Origin: Stenotrophomonas sp. SAM-B | GTDB lineage: Bacteria > Pseudomonadota > Gammaproteobacteria > Xanthomonadales > Xanthomonadaceae | Reading direction: 5' to 3' | Assembly: GCF_013387485.1 (NCBI RefSeq) | Contig: NZ_JABBXB010000002.1 | Span: 568,405 to 632,404, forward strand | Length of the DNA stretch: 64,000 nucleotides | Shown here: piece after piece, positions 34,316-42,668 of the stretch | How the letters are laid out: the number at the start of each line of letters is the position of its first letter | Numbering within the stretch: the first letter of the stretch is position 1 | Program-made: the position numbers and the translations under genes | The notes under the pieces: model-generated | The model's input: the letters and a program-made list of their open reading frames with translations, nothing else | The model's database searches: none | Told to the model about the DNA's origin: nothing

Positions 34316-34347
34316 CCGCACGCCGCCGTTGGCTAACGGGCGTGCGG
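34316..34347 (-). promoter_or_regulatory. Strong hairpin ahead of fusA2
   Basis: CCGCACGCC and GGCGTGCGG form a perfect nine-pair stem, extended inside by CGTT and AACG. The hairpin starts within the 14-codon mini-ORF and contains its stop codon. It ends about 30 bases before the fusA2 ATG. No U-run follows, so it is more likely a translation-coupling or ribosome-sensing structure than a terminator. Confidence 0.65.
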
Positions 34348-34377
34348 CCAGGTTTGGGGCTCGGCGATCTGGTGCAT
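34333..34377 (-). CDS. 14-residue mini-ORF in the fusA2 leader
   Basis: ATG at 34377 is preceded by a strong AAGGAGAA site at the right spacing and reads MHQIAEPQTWPHAR followed by a stop at 34333. It sits between the attenuator-like terminator (34417-34440) and fusA2, and its last codons and stop lie in the hairpin 34316-34347. A ribosome translating it would melt that hairpin. Such short ORFs usually act in cis; a peptide function is not claimed. Confidence 0.55.
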   Translation of the reverse strand: MHQIAEPQTWPHAR

Positions 34378-34416
34378 GGCACGTTCTCCTTCAAACAGTT
34401 CTGGTGCGTGGAAACG

Positions 34417-34440
34417 AAAAGAGCGCCCGGTGGGCGCTCT
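34417..34440 (-). terminator. Attenuator-like terminator in the fusA2 leader
   Basis: Read leftward, AGAGCGCCC and GGGCGCTCT form a perfect nine-pair stem with a three-base loop, followed directly by TTTT. It lies upstream of fusA2, 30 bases after the stop of the 29-residue leader peptide. It must be read through to express fusA2 from the promoter at 34586-34613. Confidence 0.8.
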
Positions 34441-34470
34441 GCTTGGGGTCCAGGGTGACCGGTGTTCCGG

Positions 34471-34560
34471 TCAGCAGCCTTCCACTCCGAGTAGCAGACG
34501 CGCCCGTGCCGCGTAAACGCGGGTCAGGGTAAAAAACGTCAGAAGCGGCATCGAAGTCAT
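34471..34560 (-). CDS. 29-residue leader peptide of fusA2
   Basis: ATG at 34560 follows an AGGTGATC ribosome site and encodes MTSMPLLTFFTLTRVYAARA followed by RLLLGVEGC. The stop at 34471-34473 is part of a perfect seven-pair hairpin (TGACCGG at 34456-34462 with CCGGTCA at 34467-34473), which is followed by the terminator at 34417-34440. This order of leader peptide, first hairpin over the stop, then terminator, is the pattern of ribosome-mediated attenuation. The Arg-Ala-Arg in the peptide matches the general form of motifs known to stall ribosomes with macrolides; that link is speculative. Confidence 0.6.
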   Translation of the reverse strand: MTSMPLLTFFTLTRVYAARARLLLGVEGC

Positions 34561-34585
34561 GAGGATCACCTGGGGTGTAGCCGGC

Positions 34586-34613
34586 ATTGTAGACCTCCCG
34601 TGGCTGGCTACAA
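34586..34613 (-). promoter_or_regulatory. Sigma-70-like promoter of the fusA2 leader
   Basis: Read leftward, TTGTAG (34608-34613) and TACAAT (34586-34591) are 16 bases apart. The -10 is near consensus. Transcription would begin near 34578, about 18 bases before the leader-peptide ATG and about 290 bases before fusA2. Confidence 0.6.
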
Positions 34614-34705
34614 GCCCTGATTGACACCACCCGTGCAACACTGAGCCTCATGCACGCCGATAACGCTCGTAGTTAGCACGACGACCCCCGAGCATCCCCC
34701 GACAT

Positions 34706-34724
34706 GCGAATGGGTCGCAATTGC
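34706..34724 (+). promoter_or_regulatory. Fur-box-like site before the siderophore receptor
   Basis: GCGAATGGGTCGCAATTGC resembles the gamma-proteobacterial Fur box form GCGAATGATTCTCAATTGC with three mismatches. It lies about 130 bases before the receptor start, in the divergent region between fusA2 and the receptor. Confidence 0.5.
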
Positions 34725-34853
34725 GTATATGACGGGAATCCTTAAAATGGCGGCCTATGCGTCGCCAACGGCGACGCCCGCGCGTCAGGCTCCGCCCATC
34801 AAAGCAACGAGCCGCGCTCGCGCCCCTCCTTCCGCGTTGCCGAGTTGTTGCCC

Positions 34854-37052
34854 ATGACCTGCTCTTCCTCCCCGAATCCGCGCCGGTTGCGCCCCAACCT
34901 GCTGGCCCTGGCCTGCCTGGCCGCCGCGCTTGCTCCTGCCGCCCATGCCCAGACCGCGACCGATCTGGATGCGGTGCGCGTCAATGCCTACCGCGCTGCC
35001 AACAGCACCAGCGGCGCGACCAAGACCAGCACCGCGCTGGCCGAAACCTCGCAGTCGGTCTCGGTGATCGAGCGCGCCGAACTGGATGCCCGTGGCGTGC
35101 AGTCGCTCAACGATGCGATGCGCTATGTCGCCGGCGTCAGCCTGGAAAGCTCGGGCATCGACAACCGCGTGGACGATTTCCGCATCCGTGGCTTCGATGC
35201 CGGCAGCTGGTCCAACAACGTCACCCTGGATGGCATGCGCGCGCCGCAGGGCAGCCAGTGGAACCGCAGCATGTTCGACAGCTGGAACCTGGAGCGGGTC
35301 GAAGTGCTCAAGGGTCCGTCCGCCGTGATGTATGGCCAGGTGGCCCCGGGCGGCATGGTCAACCAGGTCAGCAAGACCCCCACCCCGGACCAGATGCAGC
35401 AGCTGCGCCTGGGCGTGGATGCGAACGGCCAGTACAGCGCCGCTTTCGACGTGGGCGCCGGCACTGCGGGGGATGATCACCTGTTCCGCCTGGTCGGCCT
35501 GTACCGCGATGGCCAGACCCAGATCAAGCGCACCGAACAGGAGCACTGGTTCCTCGCCCCCAGCTACACCTGGCAGCTCGCCGAACGCACCCGCTTGACC
35601 CTGCTGGGCCTGTACCAGAAGGACGATGGCGGCTCGACCTACCAGTTCCTGCCGGCGGCCGGCACGCTCAATCCGACGGCGTCGGGCTATATGAAGAACA
35701 GCACCTTCATCGGCGAGCCGGACTGGAACACCTTCGACCGCACGCTGTGGACCGCCGGCTGGATGTTCGAGCACCAGTTCAACGACCACCTCACGCTGAC
35801 CCAGAGCGCGCGCCGCACGCATGTCGATTCGCTGTTCCGCAGCGTGGTCACCTTCGGCGCACTGAATGCCGATGGCCGCACCCAGAACCGTCGCGGCGTG
35901 ATGGGCACCGGCGACTCCGATGGCGACACCTTCGATACCCGCCTGCAGGCGCGCTTCAGCACCGGCGCGGTGGACCATACCGTGCTGCTCGGCTGGGACT
36001 GGCAGCGTGCGGACTGGGAAGGCGTGCGCAGCGCCATGAGCAGCCCGCGCCCGATCGACATCTTCAATCCGGTGTATTCGACCTACCGCCCGACGGTGAG
36101 CACCGAAACCCCGACCGCTGGCATCAATCGCCAGAGCGGCGTGTACCTGCAGGACCAGCTGGCGCTCGGCAACTGGCGGATGACGTTCGGCGGCCGCTAC
36201 GACTGGACCAAGGACGACAGCAGCAGCGCCAACCGCAACATCGCCACCGGCATCTCCACGCCGGGCGGGCGCAACGTGATCAAGAGCGAGGCGTTCACCG
36301 GCCGCGCGGGTGTGCTGTACGTGTTCGAGAACGGGTTGACCCCGTACGTGAGCTACGCCGAATCCTTCCAGCCCTCGACCAAATCGCCGCTGGACAGCTT
36401 CACCCAGACCGCGTTCGAGCCGGTGACCGGTTCGCAGTGGGAAGCCGGCCTGAAGTACCAGCCGGCCTCGGTGGATGGGCTGGTCACCCTGTCGGTCTAC
36501 GACCTGCGCCAGCAGAACATGATCGTCGATGATCCGGTGGCGTCGCATCGCAACTGCGGCGCGACCGGTACCGCCACCTGCTCGATCCAGGGCGACGAAG
36601 GCCGCGTGCGCGGCATCGAGCTGGAAGGGCGTATCACCCCGATCGAGGGCTTCAGCCTGATCGGCGCCGCCTCACGCATGGACTCGGAGATGACCCGTTC
36701 GGCGCCCTACAAGGGCAAGGAACTGGCAATGGTGCCGGACTACAGCGCCTCGTTCTGGGCGGACTACACCTTCCAGGCCGGCGCCCTGCAGGGTCTCAGC
36801 CTGGCGGCCGGCGCGCGCTACAACGGCGTCAGCTACGGCGACAGCGCCAACCTGTACCGGATTCCGTCCTACACCCTGTTCGATGCGGCGATCCGCTATG
36901 ACGTGGGCCGGATCGGTGGCACCCAGGTGCAGCTGGCACTCAACGCCAGCAACCTGGCCGACAAGCGTTTCGTGTCGACCTGCACCGGCGTGTCGTCGTG
37001 CTACTACGGCAGCGGCCGCACGGTGATGGCGACCGCCAGATTCGGCTGGTAA
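34854..37052 (+). CDS. TonB-dependent siderophore receptor
   Basis: The 732-residue protein (ATG at 34854; a TTG at 34845 would add three residues) has a signal peptide ending AAHAQ near residue 33, then the plug domain. The plug shows ETSQSVSVIERAELDARGVQSLNDAMRY-type sequence, RIRGFDAG, and the closing VEVLKGPSAVMYGQVAPGGMVNQVSK. A 22-strand beta-barrel follows, ending in the aromatic RFGW. This layout matches the hydroxamate/FhuA-FpvA-type siderophore receptors. The ligand is unknown. It imports ferric siderophore across the outer membrane with TonB energy. It is convergent with the ABC transporter set at 37122-42556, and the Fur-like site 34706-34724 precedes it. Confidence 0.93.
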   Translation: MTCSSSPNPRRLRPNLLALACLAAALAPAAHAQTATDLDAVRVNAYRAANSTSGATKTSTALAETSQSVSVIERAELDARGVQSLNDAMRYVAGVSLESSGIDNRVDDFRIRGFDAGSWSNNVTLDGMRAPQGSQWNRSMFDSWNLERVEVLKGPSAVMYGQVAPGGMVNQVSKTPTPDQMQQLRLGVDANGQYSAAFDVGAGTAGDDHLFRLVGLYRDGQTQIKRTEQEHWFLAPSYTWQLAERTRLTLLGLYQKDDGGSTYQFLPAAGTLNPTASGYMKNSTFIGEPDWNTFDRTLWTAGWMFEHQFNDHLTLTQSARRTHVDSLFRSVVTFGALNADGRTQNRRGVMGTGDSDGDTFDTRLQARFSTGAVDHTVLLGWDWQRADWEGVRSAMSSPRPIDIFNPVYSTYRPTVSTETPTAGINRQSGVYLQDQLALGNWRMTFGGRYDWTKDDSSSANRNIATGISTPGGRNVIKSEAFTGRAGVLYVFENGLTPYVSYAESFQPSTKSPLDSFTQTAFEPVTGSQWEAGLKYQPASVDGLVTLSVYDLRQQNMIVDDPVASHRNCGATGTATCSIQGDEGRVRGIELEGRITPIEGFSLIGAASRMDSEMTRSAPYKGKELAMVPDYSASFWADYTFQAGALQGLSLAAGARYNGVSYGDSANLYRIPSYTLFDAAIRYDVGRIGGTQVQLALNASNLADKRFVSTCTGVSSCYYGSGRTVMATARFGW

Positions 37053-37121
37053 TCCGTAAACGGCGGGGCCGGCCGATGGGCCGGCTCCCATCACACCGTC
37101 AACGCGCCGGCCAACCCGGCG

Positions 37122-37889
37122 CTACGCGTCGGTGACCACCACCAACGGGACATCGCGCTGCGGATGCCGCAGCACCAGCACCGGCTGCTGGTAGACCCGC
37201 TCGATATGCTCGCGGGTCAGGACCTCGGTAGGCGTCCCGTCGGCGGCCACGCGGCCCTGTTCCAGCAACACGATCCGATCCGCGTAGGCCGCGGCCAGAT
37301 TCAGGTCGTGCAGCACCACGATCACGCAGGCGCCGGCATCGGCCAGCTCGCGGACCGCGCGCAATGTGCGTTCCTGATGGCGGAGATCCAACGCCGCCGT
37401 CGGCTCGTCCAGCAGCAACAGCGGCGTGTCCTGGGTCAGCACGCGGGCGAAGGTCGTCCGCGCCGCCTCACCACCGGACAGATGCTCCACTTCCCGCTCG
37501 ATCAACGCATGCAGGTCGGCACGCGCCAGCGCATCGGCGATGCAGGCGGCGTCTTTGACCGGGTCCGGCGGATGCGGCAGCCGCCCCATCGCGACCACTT
37601 CATGCACCCGGAAGGCGAACCGGACCGCGTGCTCCTGCGGCATCACCGCGCGCTCGCGCGCCAGCGGCTTGGCCTTCCACTCCGCCAGCGCCTGTCCACG
37701 CAGCAGCACGTGGCCCTGCTCCGCCTCCAGGTCGCCTGCGGCCACCGCCAGCAGCGTCGACTTGCCCGCACCGTTCGGGCCGACCAGCGCTGTCACCGTG
37801 CCGGGCACGAAATCCAGCGTGATGTCATCCAGGATGCGCCGTGCGCCGCGACTGAGCTGCACCGACTGCAGTTGCAGCAACGCGCTCAT
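37122..37889 (-). CDS. Iron/heme ABC transporter ATPase (HmuV/FecE type)
   Basis: The 255-residue protein starts at 37889 (MSALLQLQSVQLSRG), overlapping the permease stop by four bases. It has Walker A GPNGAGKST, signature LSGGEAARTTFARVL, Walker B LLLLDEPTAALDL and the switch histidine in VVLHDLNLAA. The PQEHAV segment after the Q-loop is typical of HmuV-like heme and iron-siderophore ATPases. It energises the permease at 37886-38929. The DNA after it holds a GC-rich hairpin at 37065-37089 shared with the convergent receptor gene. Confidence 0.9.
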   Translation of the reverse strand: MSALLQLQSVQLSRGARRILDDITLDFVPGTVTALVGPNGAGKSTLLAVAAGDLEAEQGHVLLRGQALAEWKAKPLARERAVMPQEHAVRFAFRVHEVVAMGRLPHPPDPVKDAACIADALARADLHALIEREVEHLSGGEAARTTFARVLTQDTPLLLLDEPTAALDLRHQERTLRAVRELADAGACVIVVLHDLNLAAAYADRIVLLEQGRVAADGTPTEVLTREHIERVYQQPVLVLRHPQRDVPLVVVTDA

Positions 37890-38929
37890 CCGCCGCTCCG
37901 ATGGCGCTGACGCATCACCAGCCACAGGAAGAACGGCGCGCCCAGCGCAGCCGAGAACAGGCCCAGCGGGATTTCGGACGGCGGATCCAGCGTGCGGGCG
38001 GCGGTGTCGGCGACCACGATCAGCAGCGCGCCGGCCACGGCCGAGACCGGCAGCAGCCAGCGATGGCCGGGGCCGACCAGCAGGCGCACGACATGCGGCA
38101 CGACCAGACCCACGAAGCCGATCGAACCGGCGAACGCAACGGCCGCGCCGACCAGCAGGGCGCTGAAGGCGATCAGTTTGAGCCGCGTGCGTTTTACATC
38201 CAGCCCCAGGTGCTGGGCCTGGCGCTCACCGAGCGCGAGCATGTCCAGCGGCGTGGCCAGGCGCAGCAGGGCGATCGTGCCGAGCACGAACACCGGCGCC
38301 ACTGCGATCACATCCCGCCAGTCGGCCTGGGCCAGCGAGCCCATCTGCCAGAACACCAGCGACTGCAGCTCGCTCTCGCTGGCGATGTAGGTCAGGAACC
38401 CGATCATCGCCGAGCAGAACGCGGCGATGGCAATGCCGACCAGCAGCAATGTTGCGGTGCCACTGCCCTGCCCCGGTCGTGCCAGCAGGTAGGTCAATGT
38501 GATCGCGCCACCGGCGCCGGCAAACGCGGCCAGCGGCAGCGTCCATGCACCGAACGCGCCTGCCCCGAGCACGATCGCGGAGACCGCGCCCAAGGCCGCG
38601 CCCTGGGTCACGCCGACGATGCCGGGGTCGGCCAGCGGATTACCGAACAATCCCTGTAGGCTCGCACCGGCCATCGCCAGTGCGGCACCCACCATCGCAC
38701 CCAGCAGGGCACGCGGAATGCGCAGCTGCCAGACCACGGCCAGATCGCGGGTGCTGACGCTGGCCGGATCGGCCAGCCCCAGCTTCACCCCGATCGCCTG
38801 CAGCACGTCCATCGGCGGCAGCCGCAACGGGCCCACCGCGAAGGAGGCGATCACCGCGATCAGCAATCCCACCGCGGCCCAGATCAACACGGTCGCGCCA
38901 CGGCGACGCGCAGGACTCGACACCGCCAT
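37886..38929 (-). CDS. FecCD-family iron/heme permease (HmuU type)
   Basis: The 347-residue protein has about nine to ten membrane helices and the conserved FecCD motifs: LRIPRALLGAMVGAALAMAGASLQGLFGNPLADPGIVG, then GERQAQHLGLDV and GSIGFVGLVVPHVVRLLVGPGHR. The G-rich Glu-Pro-type loop that contacts the ATPase is LGERQAQHLG. It carries iron chelate or heme across the inner membrane. It lies 11 bases after the binding-protein gene and is coupled to the ATPase gene. Confidence 0.92.
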   Translation of the reverse strand: MAVSSPARRRGATVLIWAAVGLLIAVIASFAVGPLRLPPMDVLQAIGVKLGLADPASVSTRDLAVVWQLRIPRALLGAMVGAALAMAGASLQGLFGNPLADPGIVGVTQGAALGAVSAIVLGAGAFGAWTLPLAAFAGAGGAITLTYLLARPGQGSGTATLLLVGIAIAAFCSAMIGFLTYIASESELQSLVFWQMGSLAQADWRDVIAVAPVFVLGTIALLRLATPLDMLALGERQAQHLGLDVKRTRLKLIAFSALLVGAAVAFAGSIGFVGLVVPHVVRLLVGPGHRWLLPVSAVAGALLIVVADTAARTLDPPSEIPLGLFSAALGAPFFLWLVMRQRHRSGG

Positions 38930-38940
38930 GCCTTACGCCC

Positions 38941-39975
38941 TCACGGACGCGGCACGGTGGCGAAGGCCGCGGCCAGGGCGACCGCGCCACTGCCCGAGGC
39001 GACACTGGCGGACTTCAACTCCACGTCCGGCATCACCCACACGCGATTGGCCGCACCGGCCGGCGTCTGCCGCAGGGTCGGATAGGCGCGCCACAGGCCG
39101 GCCTGGCCACCGAACAGGGCCAGGTCGTTCTCGGTCACCAGGATCACGTCCGGCGCAGCGGCCACCACGCCCTCATTGCTCAGCGCGGAATAGTTGGCCA
39201 CGCCAGCCTCGTCACCGATGTTGATGCCACCGGCCAGCGTGATCAGCTTGCCCGAGGCGCTGTCCGAGCCCGCCACCGTCGGCGCGCCGCCGGCACCGGT
39301 CGCGGAGACATGGATCACACGCGGGTGCCACGCCAGCGCCGCACCACTGGTCTTGGCCGCATCCAGCTGCGACTGCACTTTCGTGGCCAGTGCTTCACCC
39401 TGCTCGGCCATGCCGACCGCGGCGGCGACCTTGCGCACCTTGTCGGCCGCCGGCTGCAGATCATCGACGATCACCGCCGCTTCGCCTGCGCCGCGCAGCT
39501 TGGCGGCCAGATCGGAATGACGGCGCAGGCTGTTGCCGAGGAACAGGGTGCCCTGCAGGCTCAACACGCCTTCCACGCCCGTGGTGCGGTTGAACAGGAA
39601 TTGTTTGGGGGCCTTGCGCCCGGATTCGGTGGCCGAGCGCAGCGGCGCGGCGTACACCTGATCGTCCAGGCCAAGCGCTTCGAGCACGGCGATGATGTCA
39701 TCGCCGCCGGCAATGATCTTCGAGGTGTCGGTCACCGTCGTGGCCACGCCATCATCGGAGGTGACCTGTGTCGGCAACTGCTGGGTGGCGCCTTCGATGT
39801 CGGGCACGTCCACGCCCACCACACGCTGCCAGCCTTCCGGCAGTGCTTCGGGGGTCTGCGCGGCCGATGCGGCAGCGGTGTCGGTGGCAGGTGCAGCGGG
39901 CTCTTTCGAGCACCCGGCGATCACGGCGACCAGGGACAGCGCCAACAGGCTGCGGCGGACAACAATCGACTTCAT
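38941..39975 (-). CDS. Periplasmic iron/heme-binding lipoprotein (HmuT type)
   Basis: The 344-residue protein has a lipoprotein signal (VAVIAGCSKE, lipid Cys22) and a linker, then the two-lobed iron-siderophore/heme-binding fold. TDTSKIIAGGDDIIAVLEALGLDDQVYAA matches the first lobe of HmuT-like proteins, and GEALATKVQSQLDAA the linking helix. The second lobe includes RVIHVSATGAGGAPTVAGSDSASGKLITLAGG and the AAPDVILVTENDL loop. It delivers ligand to the permease at 37886-38929. The ligand could be heme or a ferric siderophore; the neighbouring siderophore receptor favours the latter only weakly. Confidence 0.88.
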   Translation of the reverse strand: MKSIVVRRSLLALSLVAVIAGCSKEPAAPATDTAAASAAQTPEALPEGWQRVVGVDVPDIEGATQQLPTQVTSDDGVATTVTDTSKIIAGGDDIIAVLEALGLDDQVYAAPLRSATESGRKAPKQFLFNRTTGVEGVLSLQGTLFLGNSLRRHSDLAAKLRGAGEAAVIVDDLQPAADKVRKVAAAVGMAEQGEALATKVQSQLDAAKTSGAALAWHPRVIHVSATGAGGAPTVAGSDSASGKLITLAGGINIGDEAGVANYSALSNEGVVAAAPDVILVTENDLALFGGQAGLWRAYPTLRQTPAGAANRVWVMPDVELKSASVASGSGAVALAAAFATVPRP

Positions 39976-40044
39976 GGCAGTTCCTCTTCAATCAGAACGG
40001 CGGGGCTGTACGCCCCGCCGCCGGTGCAACGCTCTCCGCGCAGC

Positions 40045-41427
40045 TCAGTTCGCGCGGGTGCTGATGCGGGTGATGCGGTCGCCCTTGGGATCCTGGGCAT
40101 CACGCGACTTGTTGACGGCAAACACGTTGCCCTTGCCATCTTCACGCACATGGTTCGGGAAGGTGCCGCCATCCAGGTTGCCGACCACCTTGCCGTTGCC
40201 GTCGACCACGGTCACCGTGCCGGCACCGCGGTTGGTCACGTAGGCGAGCTTGGACACCGGCTCGAAGGCCACGTTCAGCGCACCCGCGCCGACCGGCACG
40301 TCGTGCAGCACCTTGCCGCTGGCGACATCGACGATCAGCAGGTTGTCCGTGCCCTGAGAGGCCACGTACAGCCGACCTGCCGAAGCGTCGTAGGCCACGC
40401 CGGAGGCGCTGATCGAATTACCCAGGTCGATGACCTTCTCCACCTTGCCGGTGGTGGTGTTGATCACCGCCGCTTCGGGCGTGCCGATGCTGACGGTGAA
40501 CAGCTTGCCGGCCGCTTCATCCAGCACCAGGCTCATCGGGACGAACTTCTTGTCGTCCGCGCCCGAGGCCAGGGTGATCGGCTCCAGCGGCTGCAGGGTG
40601 CGGGCATCGAACACCGACAGATGGTCTTCACCGGCGGCCGAGGCGAACACCTTGCCATGGCGGCCATCGACCACGATGTCGCGGGCATGCGGCACCGCCC
40701 CGACGTCGAACTGGCGCACCAGCGACAGGTCCTTCTGGCGATACACGGCCACGGTGTCCTGGCGGGTATTGGTCACCCAGACGTTGCCGTTGGCATCGTC
40801 CACGCCCACGCCATACACCGCGAACACCGCACCGCCCTTGCCGCCCGGCACTGCAGCGGGGGTGATCTTGGCGGTGACCTTGAGCGTCTTCGGGTCGAGC
40901 TTGAGCAGCTGCGACTGGGTCACCGGCGGGCGACCGACCGCCGCGGTGACGAACACCGCGTTGCTGGCCGCGCTGTAGGCGGACTGGTACAGGCCCTGGA
41001 CCAGCTTGGCCGAGGTCTGGTTGAAATTCTGCTGGCCGCTCAGCGGCAGGTTCGGCGAGACGCGCAGCGACAGCACCGTTGCCGCGGACGGCTGGCTGGC
41101 ACGCACGATCACCGGCTGCTGGCCGGGCACGGCATCGGCGGGAATCGCGACGTTGCCCTTGAAGTTGCCCTCGGCGTCGACCACGTACGGGGTGGCATTG
41201 AGCACGGTCTCGCCGCGCAGCAGGGTGACCTGCTGGCCCGGCACGAACTGGCGGCCGATCACCTCGGCATCGCTGCCCGGCACCACGTTCTGGCCGCGGC
41301 TGATCACTTCACCACGGAAGCCGTTGGCCGGCGCATCGAACACCGGCTGCGCGAACACGGCAGGGCTGGCCAGCGACAGCGCAATGGCCAGGGCGGCGAC
41401 ACGCGGGAGGGTTTTCAGGGTGTACAT
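40045..41427 (-). CDS. YncE-type beta-propeller protein
   Basis: The 460-residue protein has a signal peptide (SLASPAVFAQ). An N-terminal region of about 130 residues has an IPT-like or Ig-like part (GRQFVPGQQVTLLRGETVL). A seven-bladed propeller of YVTN-type repeats follows, visible in VAVYRQKDLSLVRQFDVGAV, LYVASQGTDNLLIVDVASGK and AYVTNRGAGTVTVVDGNGK. YncE of Escherichia coli is periplasmic and Fur-regulated with an outer-membrane receptor, which agrees with this iron locus. Exact function is not known. It lies between the esterase and the binding-protein gene. Confidence 0.85.
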   Translation of the reverse strand: MYTLKTLPRVAALAIALSLASPAVFAQPVFDAPANGFRGEVISRGQNVVPGSDAEVIGRQFVPGQQVTLLRGETVLNATPYVVDAEGNFKGNVAIPADAVPGQQPVIVRASQPSAATVLSLRVSPNLPLSGQQNFNQTSAKLVQGLYQSAYSAASNAVFVTAAVGRPPVTQSQLLKLDPKTLKVTAKITPAAVPGGKGGAVFAVYGVGVDDANGNVWVTNTRQDTVAVYRQKDLSLVRQFDVGAVPHARDIVVDGRHGKVFASAAGEDHLSVFDARTLQPLEPITLASGADDKKFVPMSLVLDEAAGKLFTVSIGTPEAAVINTTTGKVEKVIDLGNSISASGVAYDASAGRLYVASQGTDNLLIVDVASGKVLHDVPVGAGALNVAFEPVSKLAYVTNRGAGTVTVVDGNGKVVGNLDGGTFPNHVREDGKGNVFAVNKSRDAQDPKGDRITRISTRAN

Positions 41428-41548
41428 CAGCAGACTCCTTCTGTTGGGGGCGCGCCGGTTGGCGCGTTGTCACAGTGCTTGCCTTGGCGTGGCCGCGGTC
41501 CGTTGCGGCGGTGGCACAGGGCCACGGAACTGCCTGGGTAACGAAAAA

Positions 41549-42556
41549 TCAGGGTGCCGGCGCGGGCGTGCCGCTGCGATCGGCGATGCCATACAACTGG
41601 CTCAGCGTGGCCTTGAGCGACGCCGGCAGCATCGGCCCATGGCCAAGGCCGGGAAATTCGCGGTACTGCACGGTCAGGCCCGGCACCTTGGCCAGGCGGG
41701 TGGCCAGCTGCTGGGCGGCATCGGGCGTCGCCCCGCCGATACGGCGCAGGTGCGCGACCACACGCGGGTTGGTCATGTCGCGCACCCCGCGGTTGCCGGT
41801 GCGCTCATCGCCGCCAAGCATCACCGTCACCTGTGCCGGCTGACCCTGGGTGTTGGCAATGAACTGGCGCTCCATGTCGCCCAGCGGCGCGCCCTGGCTC
41901 CACCACAGCGATGGGCTGGCCGACACGTAATGCTGGAACGCGGCCGGGCGGGTATACAGCGTGCTGACCACGAACAGGCCGCCCAGCGAATGGCCCCACA
42001 GCGACTGCTGCTGCAGATCGATGCTGGCGCGGCGCTGCACTTCCGGCTTGATCCGGCGCTCGATCAGATCGAGAAACGCATACGCACCACCACCGCTGGA
42101 CTGCGAGGTGCCGTTTTCGTCATCGGCGGTATCGATCCACGCGGTGTAATCGCGGGTGCGTGCCGCGGAATCGATGCGCAGGTCGTTGTCGTAACCGATG
42201 AACACCAGCACCGGCGCGGCATGCGCGGCCAGATCGGCAAGCATCGCCTGGTCGAGCACCATCGCCGCGGCGTTGCCGTCGAGCATGTACAGCACCGGTG
42301 CCGGCGTGGCCGAGGCCTTCGCCGGCACACCGACATTCACCCGCCAGCGGCGGGCGTGATCCGGACTGTCGAGCACGAAGTGTTCGAAGCGATAACTCTG
42401 CGCCGGCTGGTCCAGCACCGTCTCACCGACTTTCTGCTCGGGATTGCGCTGCTGAGCCGAAGCCGGCGACAGCGCCGCCATGCCGATGGCGGTCGCCACG
42501 CCCAGCGTGCGCAACCACGGCGATACGGAAGAGATCAGCGACGACGAAACAATCAT
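41549..42556 (-). CDS. Alpha/beta-hydrolase esterase (Fes/IroE-like)
   Basis: The 335-residue protein has a signal peptide (ATAIGMAALSPASAQ). It shows the esterase pattern of the siderophore esterase family: VLYMLDGNAA, LVFIGYDNDLRID, the nucleophile elbow SLWGHSLGGLFVVST, and a late FPGLGHGPMLPASL with the catalytic histidine. IroE and BesA-type enzymes in this family hydrolyse tri-lactone siderophores in the periplasm. It is the first gene after the Fur-box-like site at 42600-42618 and probably starts the operon running through YncE to the ABC transporter, with gaps of 121, 69, 11 and -4 bases. Confidence 0.82.
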   Translation of the reverse strand: MIVSSSLISSVSPWLRTLGVATAIGMAALSPASAQQRNPEQKVGETVLDQPAQSYRFEHFVLDSPDHARRWRVNVGVPAKASATPAPVLYMLDGNAAAMVLDQAMLADLAAHAAPVLVFIGYDNDLRIDSAARTRDYTAWIDTADDENGTSQSSGGGAYAFLDLIERRIKPEVQRRASIDLQQQSLWGHSLGGLFVVSTLYTRPAAFQHYVSASPSLWWSQGAPLGDMERQFIANTQGQPAQVTVMLGGDERTGNRGVRDMTNPRVVAHLRRIGGATPDAAQQLATRLAKVPGLTVQYREFPGLGHGPMLPASLKATLSQLYGIADRSGTPAPAP

Positions 42557-42599
42557 GACTACCCGGAGCGAGGGACGGTGCTATCGCGCCAGTGTAACT

Positions 42600-42618
42600 C
42601 AAATGAGAATGGGTATCA
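42600..42618 (-). promoter_or_regulatory. Fur box before the esterase operon
   Basis: CAAATGAGAATGGGTATCA matches the core AATGAGAAT-type half of Fur boxes, with an imperfect second half. It lies 44 bases upstream of the esterase ATG at 42556. It would repress the leftward iron operon when iron is plentiful. Confidence 0.65.
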
Positions 42619-42668
42619 CTGACGTTGCGCTGACCACCCCGCCCAGGCGCCTTCCTTCTCAAGGTGCT

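Noticed and set aside
32135..34336. 733-residue plus-strand frame antisense to EF-G
   Set aside because: EF-G on the other strand has complete GTPase motifs; the antisense product has none.
37065..37089. Hairpin between receptor and ATPase genes as a strong terminator
   Set aside because: Stem is GC-rich and convincing, but neither side has a U-run, so I left it as a possible Rho-independent-like structure only.
39310..41541. 743-residue plus-strand frame antisense to the YncE and binding-protein genes
   Set aside because: It crosses two real genes and their spacer; composition is shadow-like.
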